Assembly (NCBI GenBank): GCA_046302815.1
Contig: JBKCHO010000014.1
Coordinates: 8,653-72,652 of the forward strand
Length of the DNA: 64,000 nt
Source: JALRAP01 sp046302815
GTDB taxonomy: Bacteria; Bacteroidota; Bacteroidia; AKYH767-A; OLB10
Reading direction: 5' to 3'
The translations under genes were made by a program, and so were the position numbers. Below the pieces are notes generated by a model, which saw only the letters and a program-made list of their open reading frames with translations, ran no database searches and had not been told where the DNA came from. Shown here one piece after another: positions 35,744-45,673 of this stretch (its first letter is position 1; each line of letters starts with the position of its first letter).

Positions 35744-35827
35744 GCCCGGGTGGCGGAATTGGTAGACGCGCTGGTCTCAAACACCAGTGATAGCAATATC
35801 GTATCGGTTCGACCCCGATCCCGGGTA
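35744..35827 (+). tRNA. tRNA-Leu (anticodon CAA)
   Basis: An 84-base cloverleaf without encoded CCA. Acceptor GCCCGGG/CCCGGGT (a G-U at the first pair), D-arm GGCGGAATTGGTAGACGC, anticodon stem CTGGT/ACCAG around loop CTCAAAC giving anticodon CAA, a long variable arm (TGATAGCAATATCG) as in class II tRNAs, and TpsiC arm ATCGG-TTCGACC-CCGAT. It reads UUG codons. Confidence 0.95.
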
Positions 35828-35834
35828 CTCAAAT

Positions 35835-35861
35835 AAAGCCATGGAATTCCATGGCTTTTTT
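35835..35861 (+). terminator. Terminator after tRNA-Leu
   Basis: AAAGCCATGGAATTCCATGG makes a perfect inverted repeat with the following CTTTTTT. It lies 7 bases after the tRNA. The remaining bases to 36043 show no gene or motif I can support. Confidence 0.8.
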
Positions 35862-36043
35862 GTTGCCATCCCCACGCAATCGGCCTCGCCCATGTAACTC
35901 CAAGGTTCATCTTTCCGTTCAAAAAAATGTCGAAAAATTTCTTGTTCATTTGGTTCAACCTGCCTATTTTTCAAAAAACAATTTGATAGAGCACTTTTTT
36001 GTTGCAAACAATTGGAAATAACGCTTATAGTATACTGCGTGTA

Positions 36044-39000
36044 ATGACATGCAATCAAAATTTCCTGAATAGGATTTTGCTTCTTGTGCTTTTGGGGGTT
36101 GGATGCCCATTTGTCATTCATATAGCTTGTGGTCAATCTACTACGATTATAAGCCCAGCAGGAGATGGCGGCTTCGAAACCGGGACAAGTTGGGCCACGA
36201 ATGGTTGGACCGTAGCGAATGGCGCAAATACCTCCAACCGCTGGTTCGTCGGTACCGCGGCCACTGGTTTCACAGGCACTCAATGTGCTTATATAGGAAC
36301 GGGGGCGGCCAACAACAATTATGATCCCCTAGTCACCTCAGTAGCTCACTTTTACCGCGACATCTTTGTTCCCGCCGGACAACCTAACCTCACGCTTACC
36401 TTCAGCTGGAAAGGATTCGGGGAAAGTGGCTACGACTACATTCGGGTATATGTGGTTCCAAATACGACCACACCGGTGGCCGGCACATTGTTGGCAGCTG
36501 GTCAAGTTGGTGGCGATTACAACTTGAGCTCAACATGGCAAAATGCCACAATCACTCTACCGACCACTTTTGCAGGAACTACGCAAAGGCTTGTTTTTTC
36601 TTGGAGAAACGATGCTAGTGTGGGAACAAATCCCGCCGGAGCGGTTGACAATATTTCGCTTGTATCCTCTGCTTCGGGAGGTTCATGTTCCCAGCTGCTA
36701 GGAAGTGGCGTTATCAATGTGGCTTCATTACCATACAACTCGGGAACTGGAACCACTTGCGGTTCCGGAAACGACTTGACAGCAAACAATACGACCGCCT
36801 GCGGATCCAATTTGTATTTGGGTGGTGATGATCAAGTCTGGGTATTTACACCTGCAACCACTGGGTCTGTTGCTATCGACCTTAACGCACCATCAGCATC
36901 CTACACAGGCCTTATGCTTTACCAAGGTTGTCCTGTTTCCTCCGTAGGAGGCGCCGTTTGTGTTGCACAAACTCAAAGTTCCACAGGTAGCAAAACGCTT
37001 TGTGCTACTGTAACGGCCAATGTAACCTATTATCTGGTTTTGGATTCGTGGCCCTCTCCCACTTGTAACTCATATACAAACTTATCTATATCCGCTCCTT
37101 CCACAGGTGGAGGGGGTCCATCCTGTGCATCATTGATGGGAACGGGATTCACAACCATAGCCTCATTGCCATACAATTCCGGATCAGGAACCACATGTGG
37201 CCAGGTAAATGATCTTACCTCCACCAATACAGCTGCATGCGGAGCGACTTATTACCTCGACGGAGAAGATCAAGTTTGGTCATTTACCCCCTCTGCCACG
37301 GGACAGATCACCATTGACCTGAACGCACCAACTGCGACTTACACCGGACTCATGCTTTATCAGGGATGTCCGACTTCAGGTCCTTGCGGCGGAGCATCTA
37401 CTGCCACTTGTATTGCTCAGAGCCAAAGTTTCGCTGGAAGTAAATCCATTTGCGTAAATGTCACCGCCAATGTAACCTATTATCTGGTCTTGGACTCATG
37501 GCCTTCGCCTGCATGTAATCCTTACACCAATCTTTCCATATCTGCTGTTACCTCTGGAGCGAATGGCTCCGTTTGTAGCAACGCCATTGCCATCGGGGCA
37601 TTACCTTACTCGATTAATGGACACACCACTGCATGCGCCGGGAATGATTACACCCCCACAACTGCTGGAATCTGCAATGCAACTTTTGCTGCTGGCGAAG
37701 ATCGGGTGTACGCCTTCAGCGTCACTTCCCCACAATGCATTGGAGTTACTCTCACAAGTGCCAGCAGCAACGATATTGGATTCTCGGTGTACCAAGGATG
37801 CCCTGGAGCAGCAGGAAGCGTTTGTATCGGAAGTAGTGGTGGCGCCACATTGGGAACTTTGTCTGGAACAGTTACTCTCCCGTCCGCAGGCAGTTACTAT
37901 ATCATTATCGACTCCCAAAACCCAACCACATCGGTTTCATACAATCTCCAGGTTACCTCCTTCGGTTCTGGAGCTCCAAACGACAGGCCCTTCCAAGCCG
38001 TTGCCCTTTCTTTCAACATTACCATGCCGGGAAACAATAGTTGCTCTGGAAATACAGACGAACCCACCAATCCTGGTTGTTTTGGACCTGTAGGAGGAAA
38101 TGCACTCAACACGGTTTGGTACAGCTTTACAGCTCCAGCCTCGGGATGTGTGAGGCTGCGCACCGGCGTTGGAACGCTTTCTAACACGCAAATCGCTGTA
38201 TATGGTCCCGTAATAGGTACCATTGCTCAAGGCGCAGGCCCTTCTCTTCCTCTAGTTGCATGCAATGATGACCTGCCACCTTGCGGAAACAATATTTATC
38301 CATCCTCAGCACTGAATTTGACGGGCCTTACTCCAGGAATGACCTACTATGTTTCTGTTGATGGCTATGGAGGACAAACCGGATCCTTTACGATGTACAT
38401 TATGGATTCGGGTGTTGGAGGCACAATACCATTCCCTCCCACACCGGGTCAAGATTGTTCATTGGCTTTCCCTGTTTGTGATGCCAACATTTCCGTTCCA
38501 AACCCTGGACCACAGGCCGTAGGAAACAATTGCGAATTTGGAAGCGGCATCAATTGCCTTGCTTCGGGTGAGCGTGGTTCTTATTGGTACAAAATCAATA
38601 TTGCATCCAACGGATTCCTTGAATTCGATATTGTGCCCAATGACTGGCCAGGAGCACCATCGACCACTGCAACTGATTATGATTTTGCTGTGTGGAGAAC
38701 AAGAACTGCTGGAACTCCCGGTCCAGCCGATTGCAATAATCTAGCTACAATTCCTCCAGTAGCCTGCAACTACAGCTTTCTGGGAGTTACTGGATGTTTC
38801 GGAGCAATTGCTGGAACCGCACCAGCAGCCTACCCTGGATTCGGCGGAGCATATCAACCTAGAATTGCCGTCAGCGCTGGAGACGAATACCTAATCGTCG
38901 TCAGTAATTTTACAAACAGTACTTCTGGATTTGTTCTGAATTTCAGCAACAACACACCCTTGCAAGCCTCTCCTCCAACAGGAGGTACCTTGGTGTGGAC

Positions 39001-40801
39001 AGGTTCTTTGAACACCGATTGGTTTAATCCCGAAAACTGGGGAGGGTGTGCCATTCCCAGTTGCATCTACAGTGTTGCCATTCCACCTGTATCGAACCAA
39101 CCATCCATCACTGGCACAACAGCCACCTGTGGAAGTATGGATATTTCAGCGGGAGCCACATTGACCTTGAGTGCAAACTCACAACTGAAAATCTGTAATA
39201 ATTTCATGAATAACGGAGCCATTAATGCTCAAACAGGCTCAACCCTGTTGATGCAAAGTGATTCCGTTTTGCAAAACCAATTTATTTCTGGAAGCCTAAC
39301 AGGAGCCAATCGCTTATGGAATCTTACCATCAATAAACCTGCGACAAATGGCGGGAACACTGTTGTGCTAAACAACGATTTGGAAAATGCAGGTAACTTC
39401 ACCGTAGGTGCATCTCCCACTTATGCAGGCGGCATATTCAACGCAGCAAGTAGATACCATAAAGTGGGTGGCAATTTCAATATCTTCTATTCAGCAAGTC
39501 CCTATGCAACTTACAGTGCGGCAGGAAATACTTTGGAGTTCAATGGCACAGCTGCACAAAACTACTTCAACCGAGGCGCTCTTAACAACATTGTGATGAA
39601 TCATACCGGGCCAGGACTTACTTTGGGTAACAGCGGTGTGGCCGACTGGATGGTGGTTACAGGTATTCTTACTTTAAACCAAGGAAAGATTATCACCTCG
39701 GCTGCCAATCGTGTTAATGTAATCAACAACGCACCTACGGCTGTAACCAGCGGAACCACTACCAGCTTTGTTGATGGAAATCTTAGAAGGTCATTTGCTG
39801 CCACAGGAGGATCCTACGATTTCCCCGTAGGCACCACTGCCAAAGGATTTCAAAGGATCAATTTCAATTTCCCAGGTGGCAACGACAGAAGCTATGCAAT
39901 TGCATCATTTGTAAACACATCACCTGGAACTCCTAGTCCCGTGCTTGGGCCGGAATGCCTATACAGCATGTACGACCAGTCGCCTTTGAACAACGGCTAC
40001 TGGCTTATAAGTGCCGTACCCTCCACCGGTACTGCGGGTTTTACGACAACTGCCTACCCAACCAACTACACAAATGCAACAGCAGGTTTCACCTTAATGC
40101 GTAGAGCCAACGGCACTTCCACCTGGGGACTAGAAGGAACTTGTGTGTTCCCGGGACCCATTACGGCTATACAGCGTACCGGCATGACCACCATGGCAAC
40201 GAATACGGGTTTTGCTGTTGCTCAATCCCTTTCTCCATTGCCAATAGAATTACTTGACCTAAGTGCTAGGGGTCAGGATAACCATATTTTATTGGAATGG
40301 TCAACTGCGAGTGAGACAAATAATTCAGGATTTGAAATCATGAGAAGTGTAAATGGCGCCGATTTCGAAAAAATAAGTTGGATGGATGGCCATGGTAATT
40401 CGAACCAAATTTTGAATTACCAATTCAAGGATTTTGATGTGAACTCCAACGAGGCCTATTATTATCGTCTTAACCAGATTGATTTCGATGGTACTGCAAC
40501 TCTTACAGAAATTGTTACTGCCAAATTGAACTCCTCTAATGTGCAGATATCGGCTTGGCCAAACCCATTCCAAAATAGCACCAACATTGTATTGAATTTG
40601 GACAAATCGGCATCCACCGAGATATTTATCGTAAACACTCTAGGCCAAGTCGTTGCTGAACTTTCTAAAGGCCAATTGGATGCAGGCTCACACTTTTTCC
40701 TTTTTGATCTTGAAAAGAGCGGCTGTGAATCAGGTGTTTACACGGTCATTTTGCGTATTGATGATCAAATGGAGCACCTTAGAATAGTTTCAAGAGATTG
40801 A
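36044..40801 (+). CDS. Giant secreted multidomain protein, T9SS cargo
   Basis: This protein of about 1585 residues is read from ATG 36044 (MTCNQNFLNRILLLVLL), which begins the signal peptide. After a jellyroll-like N-terminal domain (about 30-215) come two near-identical PPC-like modules in tandem (each about 165 residues, with ASLPYNSG, GTTCG, LDLNAP/IDLNAPxAxYTGLMLYQGCP and NVTYYLVLDSWPSP), followed by two more distantly related PPC-like modules, a further sugar-binding-like region, a WxGSxNTDWFNPENW segment and a T9SS domain (WPNPFQNSTNIVLNL ... ESGVYTVIL). No catalytic signature was found. It is the largest gene in the window and is probably a surface-displayed or secreted structural or adhesion protein. 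Confidence 0.85.
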   Translation: MTCNQNFLNRILLLVLLGVGCPFVIHIACGQSTTIISPAGDGGFETGTSWATNGWTVANGANTSNRWFVGTAATGFTGTQCAYIGTGAANNNYDPLVTSVAHFYRDIFVPAGQPNLTLTFSWKGFGESGYDYIRVYVVPNTTTPVAGTLLAAGQVGGDYNLSSTWQNATITLPTTFAGTTQRLVFSWRNDASVGTNPAGAVDNISLVSSASGGSCSQLLGSGVINVASLPYNSGTGTTCGSGNDLTANNTTACGSNLYLGGDDQVWVFTPATTGSVAIDLNAPSASYTGLMLYQGCPVSSVGGAVCVAQTQSSTGSKTLCATVTANVTYYLVLDSWPSPTCNSYTNLSISAPSTGGGGPSCASLMGTGFTTIASLPYNSGSGTTCGQVNDLTSTNTAACGATYYLDGEDQVWSFTPSATGQITIDLNAPTATYTGLMLYQGCPTSGPCGGASTATCIAQSQSFAGSKSICVNVTANVTYYLVLDSWPSPACNPYTNLSISAVTSGANGSVCSNAIAIGALPYSINGHTTACAGNDYTPTTAGICNATFAAGEDRVYAFSVTSPQCIGVTLTSASSNDIGFSVYQGCPGAAGSVCIGSSGGATLGTLSGTVTLPSAGSYYIIIDSQNPTTSVSYNLQVTSFGSGAPNDRPFQAVALSFNITMPGNNSCSGNTDEPTNPGCFGPVGGNALNTVWYSFTAPASGCVRLRTGVGTLSNTQIAVYGPVIGTIAQGAGPSLPLVACNDDLPPCGNNIYPSSALNLTGLTPGMTYYVSVDGYGGQTGSFTMYIMDSGVGGTIPFPPTPGQDCSLAFPVCDANISVPNPGPQAVGNNCEFGSGINCLASGERGSYWYKINIASNGFLEFDIVPNDWPGAPSTTATDYDFAVWRTRTAGTPGPADCNNLATIPPVACNYSFLGVTGCFGAIAGTAPAAYPGFGGAYQPRIAVSAGDEYLIVVSNFTNSTSGFVLNFSNNTPLQASPPTGGTLVWTGSLNTDWFNPENWGGCAIPSCIYSVAIPPVSNQPSITGTTATCGSMDISAGATLTLSANSQLKICNNFMNNGAINAQTGSTLLMQSDSVLQNQFISGSLTGANRLWNLTINKPATNGGNTVVLNNDLENAGNFTVGASPTYAGGIFNAASRYHKVGGNFNIFYSASPYATYSAAGNTLEFNGTAAQNYFNRGALNNIVMNHTGPGLTLGNSGVADWMVVTGILTLNQGKIITSAANRVNVINNAPTAVTSGTTTSFVDGNLRRSFAATGGSYDFPVGTTAKGFQRINFNFPGGNDRSYAIASFVNTSPGTPSPVLGPECLYSMYDQSPLNNGYWLISAVPSTGTAGFTTTAYPTNYTNATAGFTLMRRANGTSTWGLEGTCVFPGPITAIQRTGMTTMATNTGFAVAQSLSPLPIELLDLSARGQDNHILLEWSTASETNNSGFEIMRSVNGADFEKISWMDGHGNSNQILNYQFKDFDVNSNEAYYYRLNQIDFDGTATLTEIVTAKLNSSNVQISAWPNPFQNSTNIVLNLDKSASTEIFIVNTLGQVVAELSKGQLDAGSHFFLFDLEKSGCESGVYTVILRIDDQMEHLRIVSRD

Positions 40802-40838
40802 TTATCAAAATAATTTGATGCAGCTTACAACTTGCCTC

Positions 40839-40871
40839 AGCCTTGTTAGAATTTCAGAAAGGCTTTATTTT
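40839..40871 (+). terminator. Weak terminator-like hairpin after the giant T9SS gene
   Basis: AGCCTT (40839-40844) pairs with AAGGCT (40859-40864), followed by TTATTTT. The stem is short, so the call is tentative. Confidence 0.4.
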
Positions 40872-40884
40872 CAGCGAAAAACCT

Positions 40885-40914
40885 TTGAAATAAGCGCGTT
40901 TTTTAGTTACTTTG
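40885..40914 (+). promoter_or_regulatory. Promoter of prs-rplY-pth
   Basis: TTG at 40885-40887, a 19-base spacer, then TTACTTTG at 40907-40914, one mismatch from TAnnTTTG. Transcription would start near 40918 and give a leader of about 18 bases before prs. Confidence 0.7.
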
Positions 40915-40935
40915 CAGCCCTTTGAAAAACAGGGC

Positions 40936-41871
40936 ATGGCCAGAGAAGTAAAAATATTTTCAGGAACCGCTTCCAGATACCTCGCCGAGCAGATTGCCGA
41001 ACAATACGGCGCTCCTCTTGGTGATGTGATTGTTAGTCGCTTTTCTGACGGAGAGATGTCGCCCTACTTTGATGAAAGTGTCAGAGGTTGTGATGTCTTC
41101 ATCATCCAATCCACCTTTTCTCCTTCAGAGAATCTTTTTGAACTTCTTCTTTTAATAGACGCTGCCAAGAGGGCTTCAGCACATTACATCACTGCCGTGA
41201 TTCCGTATTTCGGCTATGCCCGATCTGACCGCAAGGACAAACCCAGGGTGGCTATTGGATCCAAACTGGTTGCCAATCTACTGAGTGCCGCCGGTGTCAC
41301 TAGGGTCATGACAATGGATTTACATGCTCCCCAGATACAAGGCTTCTTCGATGTGCCTGTAGACCACCTTGATGCCTCAAGCGTTTTCGTGCCATATATC
41401 AAGAGCCTAAACCTGGATAACCTGATTATTGCCGCGCCAGACATGGGTGGTGTACATAGGGCTCGAGAATATGCCAAGTATTTCAGTGCAGACATGGTCA
41501 TTTGCGATAAGCATCGCAAAAGGGCCAACGAAGTTGAGGGCATGACCCTTATTGGTGATGTGGTTGGCAAGAATGTCGTTCTGGTAGACGATATCGTTGA
41601 TACAGCTGGCACACTTTCCAAAGCTGCACAAATGATTATGGATCGAGGAGCGAATAGTGTAAGAGCATTCTGCACACATCCTGTTTTGTCTGGCAGAGCC
41701 TATGAGCGCGTCGAAGAATCGGCTCTCACCGAACTCATCGTTTGTGATACAATTCCATTGCGTCAGCAATCACCAAAGATTACCGCGTTGCCTACCGCTG
41801 AGTTGTTCGCCAAAGCTATCCAAAGGGTTTATTCATATAAATCCATCAGTACCTTATTCATCAAAGCATAA
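40936..41871 (+). CDS. prs: Ribose-phosphate pyrophosphokinase
   Basis: This enzyme of about 311 residues makes PRPP from ribose 5-phosphate and ATP, feeding purine, pyrimidine, His and Trp synthesis. I use the ATG at 40936 (MAREVKIFSG); an in-frame TTG at 40912 lies inside the promoter box. Seen: VSRFSDGEMSPYFDESVRGCDVFIIQ, PYFGYARSDRKD (catalytic/flexible loop Lys-Arg region) and NVVLVDDIVDTAGTL, the PRPP-binding motif. It is the first gene of the prs-rplY-pth operon. Confidence 0.97.
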   Translation: MAREVKIFSGTASRYLAEQIAEQYGAPLGDVIVSRFSDGEMSPYFDESVRGCDVFIIQSTFSPSENLFELLLLIDAAKRASAHYITAVIPYFGYARSDRKDKPRVAIGSKLVANLLSAAGVTRVMTMDLHAPQIQGFFDVPVDHLDASSVFVPYIKSLNLDNLIIAAPDMGGVHRAREYAKYFSADMVICDKHRKRANEVEGMTLIGDVVGKNVVLVDDIVDTAGTLSKAAQMIMDRGANSVRAFCTHPVLSGRAYERVEESALTELIVCDTIPLRQQSPKITALPTAELFAKAIQRVYSYKSISTLFIKA

Positions 41872-41899
41872 AAACCCATTCATTCAATACTTACCAGTC

Positions 41900-42484
41900 A
41901 TGAAATCATTTCAACTTACCGGAACAAAGAGAACCGTATTAACGAAGCAGGAAACCAAAAAGCTGCGGGATGCAGACATGGTTCCATGTGTGCTGTATGG
42001 CGGTTCCGAAAATGTGCATTTCTCAGCACCAACCCTAGACTTCAGGGGCCTGGTTTACACTCCGGAAGTGTTTACCGTTAATATCGATATCGATGGTAAA
42101 ACCCACCAAGCTGTCATGCAGGAGATACAATTTCATCCTGTAACCGATAAGCTCATGCACATCGATTTCTTGGAAATCAATCCCGGAAAACCTGTCGTGA
42201 TAAACCTTCCCGTTAAAATAAACGGAACATCCGAAGGTCAGCGTCAAGGTGGTAAACTAGTTACCAAGGTGCGCAAACTGAAAGTTCGCTCCCTAATCAA
42301 CCATTTGCCTGACGCGGTCAATGTGGATATCAACGCTCTTCAAATTGGCCAGTCTATTCGTGTTGGTGATTTGAAAATCGAAGGTGTTGAGTTCCTTGAT
42401 TCTCCTAACAACATCCTAGTTGGTATTCGTACTACCAGGAATGTCGTTGAGAATCCAGCAGCCGACGCCAAAGCATCCAAATAA
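41900..42484 (+). CDS. rplY: 50S ribosomal protein L25 (Ctc-type)
   Basis: This 194-residue L25 of the longer Ctc type has an N-terminal 5S rRNA-binding domain (about 1-95: LTGTKRTVLTKQETKKLRDADMVPCVLYGG) and a C-terminal TL5-like domain (about 96-180: VVINLPVKINGTSEGQRQGG). I use ATG 41900; longer in-frame starts lie within prs. It is 28 bases downstream of prs and 22 bases upstream of pth, an order I associate with the phylum. Confidence 0.95.
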   Translation: MKSFQLTGTKRTVLTKQETKKLRDADMVPCVLYGGSENVHFSAPTLDFRGLVYTPEVFTVNIDIDGKTHQAVMQEIQFHPVTDKLMHIDFLEINPGKPVVINLPVKINGTSEGQRQGGKLVTKVRKLKVRSLINHLPDAVNVDINALQIGQSIRVGDLKIEGVEFLDSPNNILVGIRTTRNVVENPAADAKASK

Positions 42485-42506
42485 TAACAACTAAATACGA
42501 CCATCC

Positions 42507-43067
42507 TTGAAATTCCTGGTGGTTGGTTTGGGAAATCCCGGAGCCGAATATGCCCACACAAGGCATAACATCGGCTTCGATGTTTTGGATGAGATAGCCA
42601 AAAAATCAAACGGTGTGTTCACCCAAGAGAGGCACGGTTTAATTTGCAGAATCAAAATCCGCGGCAAAGTTGCCATCCTACTCAAGCCAAACACCTTCAT
42701 GAATCTGAGTGGTAAGGCTGTCAATTATTGGATGCAACAGGAGCATGTTCCTCTCAATAACTTGTTGGTTGTTACCGACGACCTAGCACTACCTCCAGGA
42801 ACCATCCGAATTCGACTCAAGGGAAGCGACGGGGGTCACAACGGTCTGAAAAGCATCAACGAAACATTGAATACCACCGAATACGCCCGATTGCGTTTCG
42901 GCATTGGAAGCGACTTTCCAAAAGGACATCAGGCCGATTATGTATTGAGTGTTTGGGGTGAAGATCAAGCACTTACAGTTGCAGAAAAAACCCAAAAGGC
43001 CGTAGAGGCCATCACCCAGTACATTGGTTCCGGACCCGTATTTGCCATGAACCAATTCAATGATTAA
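42507..43067 (+). CDS. pth: Peptidyl-tRNA hydrolase
   Basis: This 186-residue enzyme cleaves peptidyl-tRNA released from stalled ribosomes. The conserved motifs are VVGLGNPGAEYAHTRHNIGF (catalytic His21 within TRHNIGF), KPNTFMNLSGKAV and DDLALPPGTIRIRLKGSDGGHNGLKS. The start codon is TTG at 42507: there is no ATG near, and translation must begin directly before FLVVGLGNPG. Third gene of the prs operon. Confidence 0.95.
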   Translation: MKFLVVGLGNPGAEYAHTRHNIGFDVLDEIAKKSNGVFTQERHGLICRIKIRGKVAILLKPNTFMNLSGKAVNYWMQQEHVPLNNLLVVTDDLALPPGTIRIRLKGSDGGHNGLKSINETLNTTEYARLRFGIGSDFPKGHQADYVLSVWGEDQALTVAEKTQKAVEAITQYIGSGPVFAMNQFND

Positions 43068-43155
43068 TAAACTTGTTCAATCTGTTTGGTACATGATTTG
43101 TTGACTTGAAACTAAAAAAGCTTTAATTTGTACTTATAAATACCTTACTATTAAA

Positions 43156-43956
43156 ATGAAAAAACAACTACTCGCAACCGTTTTATCGATAACCTCCCTC
43201 TTTTTTGGATCAGGAATTAATGCCCAAAATATCATTTTGAGTACGGGTTTTGACAACTACCAGGGGACTGCAGCATCCGTACCTGCGGGATTCAATATCT
43301 CTTGGAATTGTAACTCCACGCTTGATACGGCCTGTATAACCAACTCCTTTTACACCACCAATACCAATTTCGGCGCTTCAGCACCCTCCTACAAATTCGG
43401 TATCGATGGGGCAACCATTGTAACCCCAATGGTATCAAGTGCCGACTCCATCACCTTTTGGGGCAAAGGCCAGAATGTATCTGGACCCAGCACATTGATT
43501 ATTTCATCAAGCCCTGATAATGTCAATTGGACGGTAGTAACCTCTTTGAGCAATCTGCCCAACAACTCATCTACAACCTTCAGTGTACCCTTGCAGCAAT
43601 TCACTGGCTATTTGAAATTCTTTTACGATAAGGATTTTGGAAACTTGAGTTTTGATGATTTAAAGGTTTACAGTAGTGTGGTAGGCATTGCCGAAACTGG
43701 CACTCGTGAAGAAATCGCAGTTTATCCTTCTCCAACTTCAGGACCAATCAACATCCGAATCTCTTCCAAGTCCACAACTGATCCCTATGTTGAGGCTTTC
43801 GATATGTTGGGCAACAAAGTATATGCCGCATACCCCGAGCGTCGCGGAAAAGGAATTTACAACCTCGATTTATCAGACAAAAACAAAGGATTCTATTTCC
43901 TTAAGATCCGAACCGGAAACCAAGTCGTTTCCCGTCGCGTTACCATTACAAACTGA
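43156..43956 (+). CDS. Small secreted protein, T9SS cargo
   Basis: This 266-residue protein has a signal peptide (MKKQLLATVLSITSLFFGSG, cleavage near INAQ), a single beta-sandwich domain (about 25-180; ILSTGFDNYQGTA, SLSNLPNNSSTTFSVPLQQFTGYLKFFYDKDFGN), and a T9SS sorting domain (VYPSPTSGPINIRISS ... DKNKGFYFLKI ... RRVTITN). The domain resembles a jelly-roll/choice-of-anchor module. Terminated at 43970-44006. Confidence 0.82.
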   Translation: MKKQLLATVLSITSLFFGSGINAQNIILSTGFDNYQGTAASVPAGFNISWNCNSTLDTACITNSFYTTNTNFGASAPSYKFGIDGATIVTPMVSSADSITFWGKGQNVSGPSTLIISSSPDNVNWTVVTSLSNLPNNSSTTFSVPLQQFTGYLKFFYDKDFGNLSFDDLKVYSSVVGIAETGTREEIAVYPSPTSGPINIRISSKSTTDPYVEAFDMLGNKVYAAYPERRGKGIYNLDLSDKNKGFYFLKIRTGNQVVSRRVTITN

Positions 43957-43969
43957 TAAAAAGTTTACA

Positions 43970-44006
43970 GCAAAAAAAAAGGTCCTCTTCGAGGACCTTT
44001 TTTTAT
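43970..44006. terminator. Bidirectional terminator between the T9SS gene and glyS
   Basis: AGGTCCTC (43980-43987) and GAGGACCT (43991-43998) make an 8-bp stem with a short loop and long A and T runs on each side. It serves both the plus-strand T9SS gene and the convergent glyS. Confidence 0.9.
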
Positions 44007-44017
44007 GATCAGCCTGT

Positions 44018-45550
44018 TTAAAGACGAGGCGATCTGAAAGCTGTATTCAACATAGATCCTATTGAAGATATCTGAACTCGTTCCTGCTTCATTGAATCCC
44101 TGTGACGGATAGTGACTGTGTGGTCCTCGGTTGTTTGATGATCCACCGTGATACAAACGGGTGTTCCAATGGCATCTTGCCTTCTATATCTTTTACCTAT
44201 GGAATCTTTCTCATCGTATTGACACATGTAATCCGACTTTAAGGAATCCATAATCTCCCTGGCCTTCTCGGGCAATCCATCCTTTTTAACCAATGGAAGC
44301 ACAGCCACCTTAACCGGAGCAAGAAACGCTGGGATTCGAAGCACAACGCGCTCGGAGCCATCTTCAAGCTTTTCCTCTGTATATGCGTATGACATGACTG
44401 CCAAAAACAATCGATCAAGCCCAACGGATGTCTCAACAACATACGGAACATAGCTTTCATTAAGTTCGGGGTCGAAGTATTGTAGCTTTTTACCGGAGAA
44501 AGACTCGTGTGACTTCAGATCGAAATCCGTACGAGAATGGATTCCCTCCAGCTCCTTGAATCCAAACGGGAACATGAACTCAATATCACACGCCGCATTG
44601 GCATAATGGGCCAGCTTAATGTGATCGTGAAAGCGGTGGCACCCCTCGTCAAAACCAAGGGATCTATGCCATTTCATTCTGGTGTTTTTCCAATATTCAT
44701 ACCACTGCATTTCGGTGCCGGGCTTTACAAAAAACTGCATCTCCATTTGCTCAAACTCTCGCATACGGAAAATGAACTGTCTAGCCACTATTTCATTTCG
44801 GAAGGCCTTCCCGGTCTGTGCTATTCCAAAGGGCACCTTCATTCGACCTGTCTTATGCACATTTAAAAAATTCACAAATATGCCCTGTGCGGTCTCAGGC
44901 CTAAGGTATAAAGCAGATGACTCCTCACTAACGGATCCCATCTGGGTTGAAAACATCAAATTGAACTGTCGTACATCCGTCCAGTTTCGTGTGCCAGATA
45001 CAGGACATACGATTTCCAAATCAATGATAATTTGCTTCACCGCATCCATATCGGAAGCATCCATTGCGGATTTGAAACGATTATTGATGTCGTTTATCTT
45101 AGCTTGATTCTCTAGTACCCTAGGATTTGTTCCTCTGAATTGGTCTTCATTGAAAGCGTCCCCGAATCGTTCACGAGCCTTTGAAACCTCCTTATTGATT
45201 TTGGTTTCAATCTTGGCAACATGGTCCTCTATCAAAACATCCGCACGGTAACGCTTCTTTGAATCCTTGTTGTCGATGAGCGGATCGTTGAAAGCATCCA
45301 CATGGCCTGAAGCCTTCCAAGTGGTTGGATGCATGAATATGGCCGCATCTATTCCCACAATATTCTCATGCAACCTGGTCATTGAATTCCACCAGTAGGA
45401 CCTGATATTGTTTTTCAGTTCAGAGCCGTATTGACCGTAGTCGTAAACAGCACTCAATCCATCATAAATCTCACTTGATGGAAATACAAATCCGTACTCC
45501 TTGCAGTGGGAGACCAGATTTTTGAATAAGTCATCGTTGTTGGCAGCCAT
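44018..45550 (-). CDS. glyS: Glycyl-tRNA synthetase, dimeric class II type
   Basis: This 510-residue enzyme is the alpha2-type GlyRS. Seen: GFVFPSSEIYDGLSAVYDYGQYG (N-terminal signature), RPETAQGIFVNF (motif 2 region), KVPFGIAQTGKAFRNEI (Arg/Glu-rich motif 2) and SVGLDRLFLAVM (motif 3), with the anticodon-binding domain from about residue 395. It charges tRNA-Gly. Convergent with the small T9SS protein gene and separated by a strong terminator. Confidence 0.97.
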   Translation of the reverse strand: MAANNDDLFKNLVSHCKEYGFVFPSSEIYDGLSAVYDYGQYGSELKNNIRSYWWNSMTRLHENIVGIDAAIFMHPTTWKASGHVDAFNDPLIDNKDSKKRYRADVLIEDHVAKIETKINKEVSKARERFGDAFNEDQFRGTNPRVLENQAKINDINNRFKSAMDASDMDAVKQIIIDLEIVCPVSGTRNWTDVRQFNLMFSTQMGSVSEESSALYLRPETAQGIFVNFLNVHKTGRMKVPFGIAQTGKAFRNEIVARQFIFRMREFEQMEMQFFVKPGTEMQWYEYWKNTRMKWHRSLGFDEGCHRFHDHIKLAHYANAACDIEFMFPFGFKELEGIHSRTDFDLKSHESFSGKKLQYFDPELNESYVPYVVETSVGLDRLFLAVMSYAYTEEKLEDGSERVVLRIPAFLAPVKVAVLPLVKKDGLPEKAREIMDSLKSDYMCQYDEKDSIGKRYRRQDAIGTPVCITVDHQTTEDHTVTIRHRDSMKQERVQISSIGSMLNTAFRSPRL

Positions 45551-45673
45551 GCAGCAAAATTAGGAATTATGCTTCACAACCAACCGCCCCTACAAAGAGA
45601 AGCAACATGACTAATGCAAATCCAAGGCTCTGCCTATCAAAAACTAAATAAACGAGAATCTTTCATGACTCGG

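Noticed and set aside
36660..37560. Possible CRISPR-like or intergenic repeat
   Set aside because: The repeats are coding modules of about 165 residues, not short spaced palindromes.
37563..38093. 176-residue frame inside the giant T9SS gene
   Set aside because: It is an out-of-frame shadow; the T9SS frame is continuous from signal peptide to sorting domain.
44682..45107. 141-residue frame opposite glyS
   Set aside because: Antisense to a conserved class II synthetase, with no start context or motifs.
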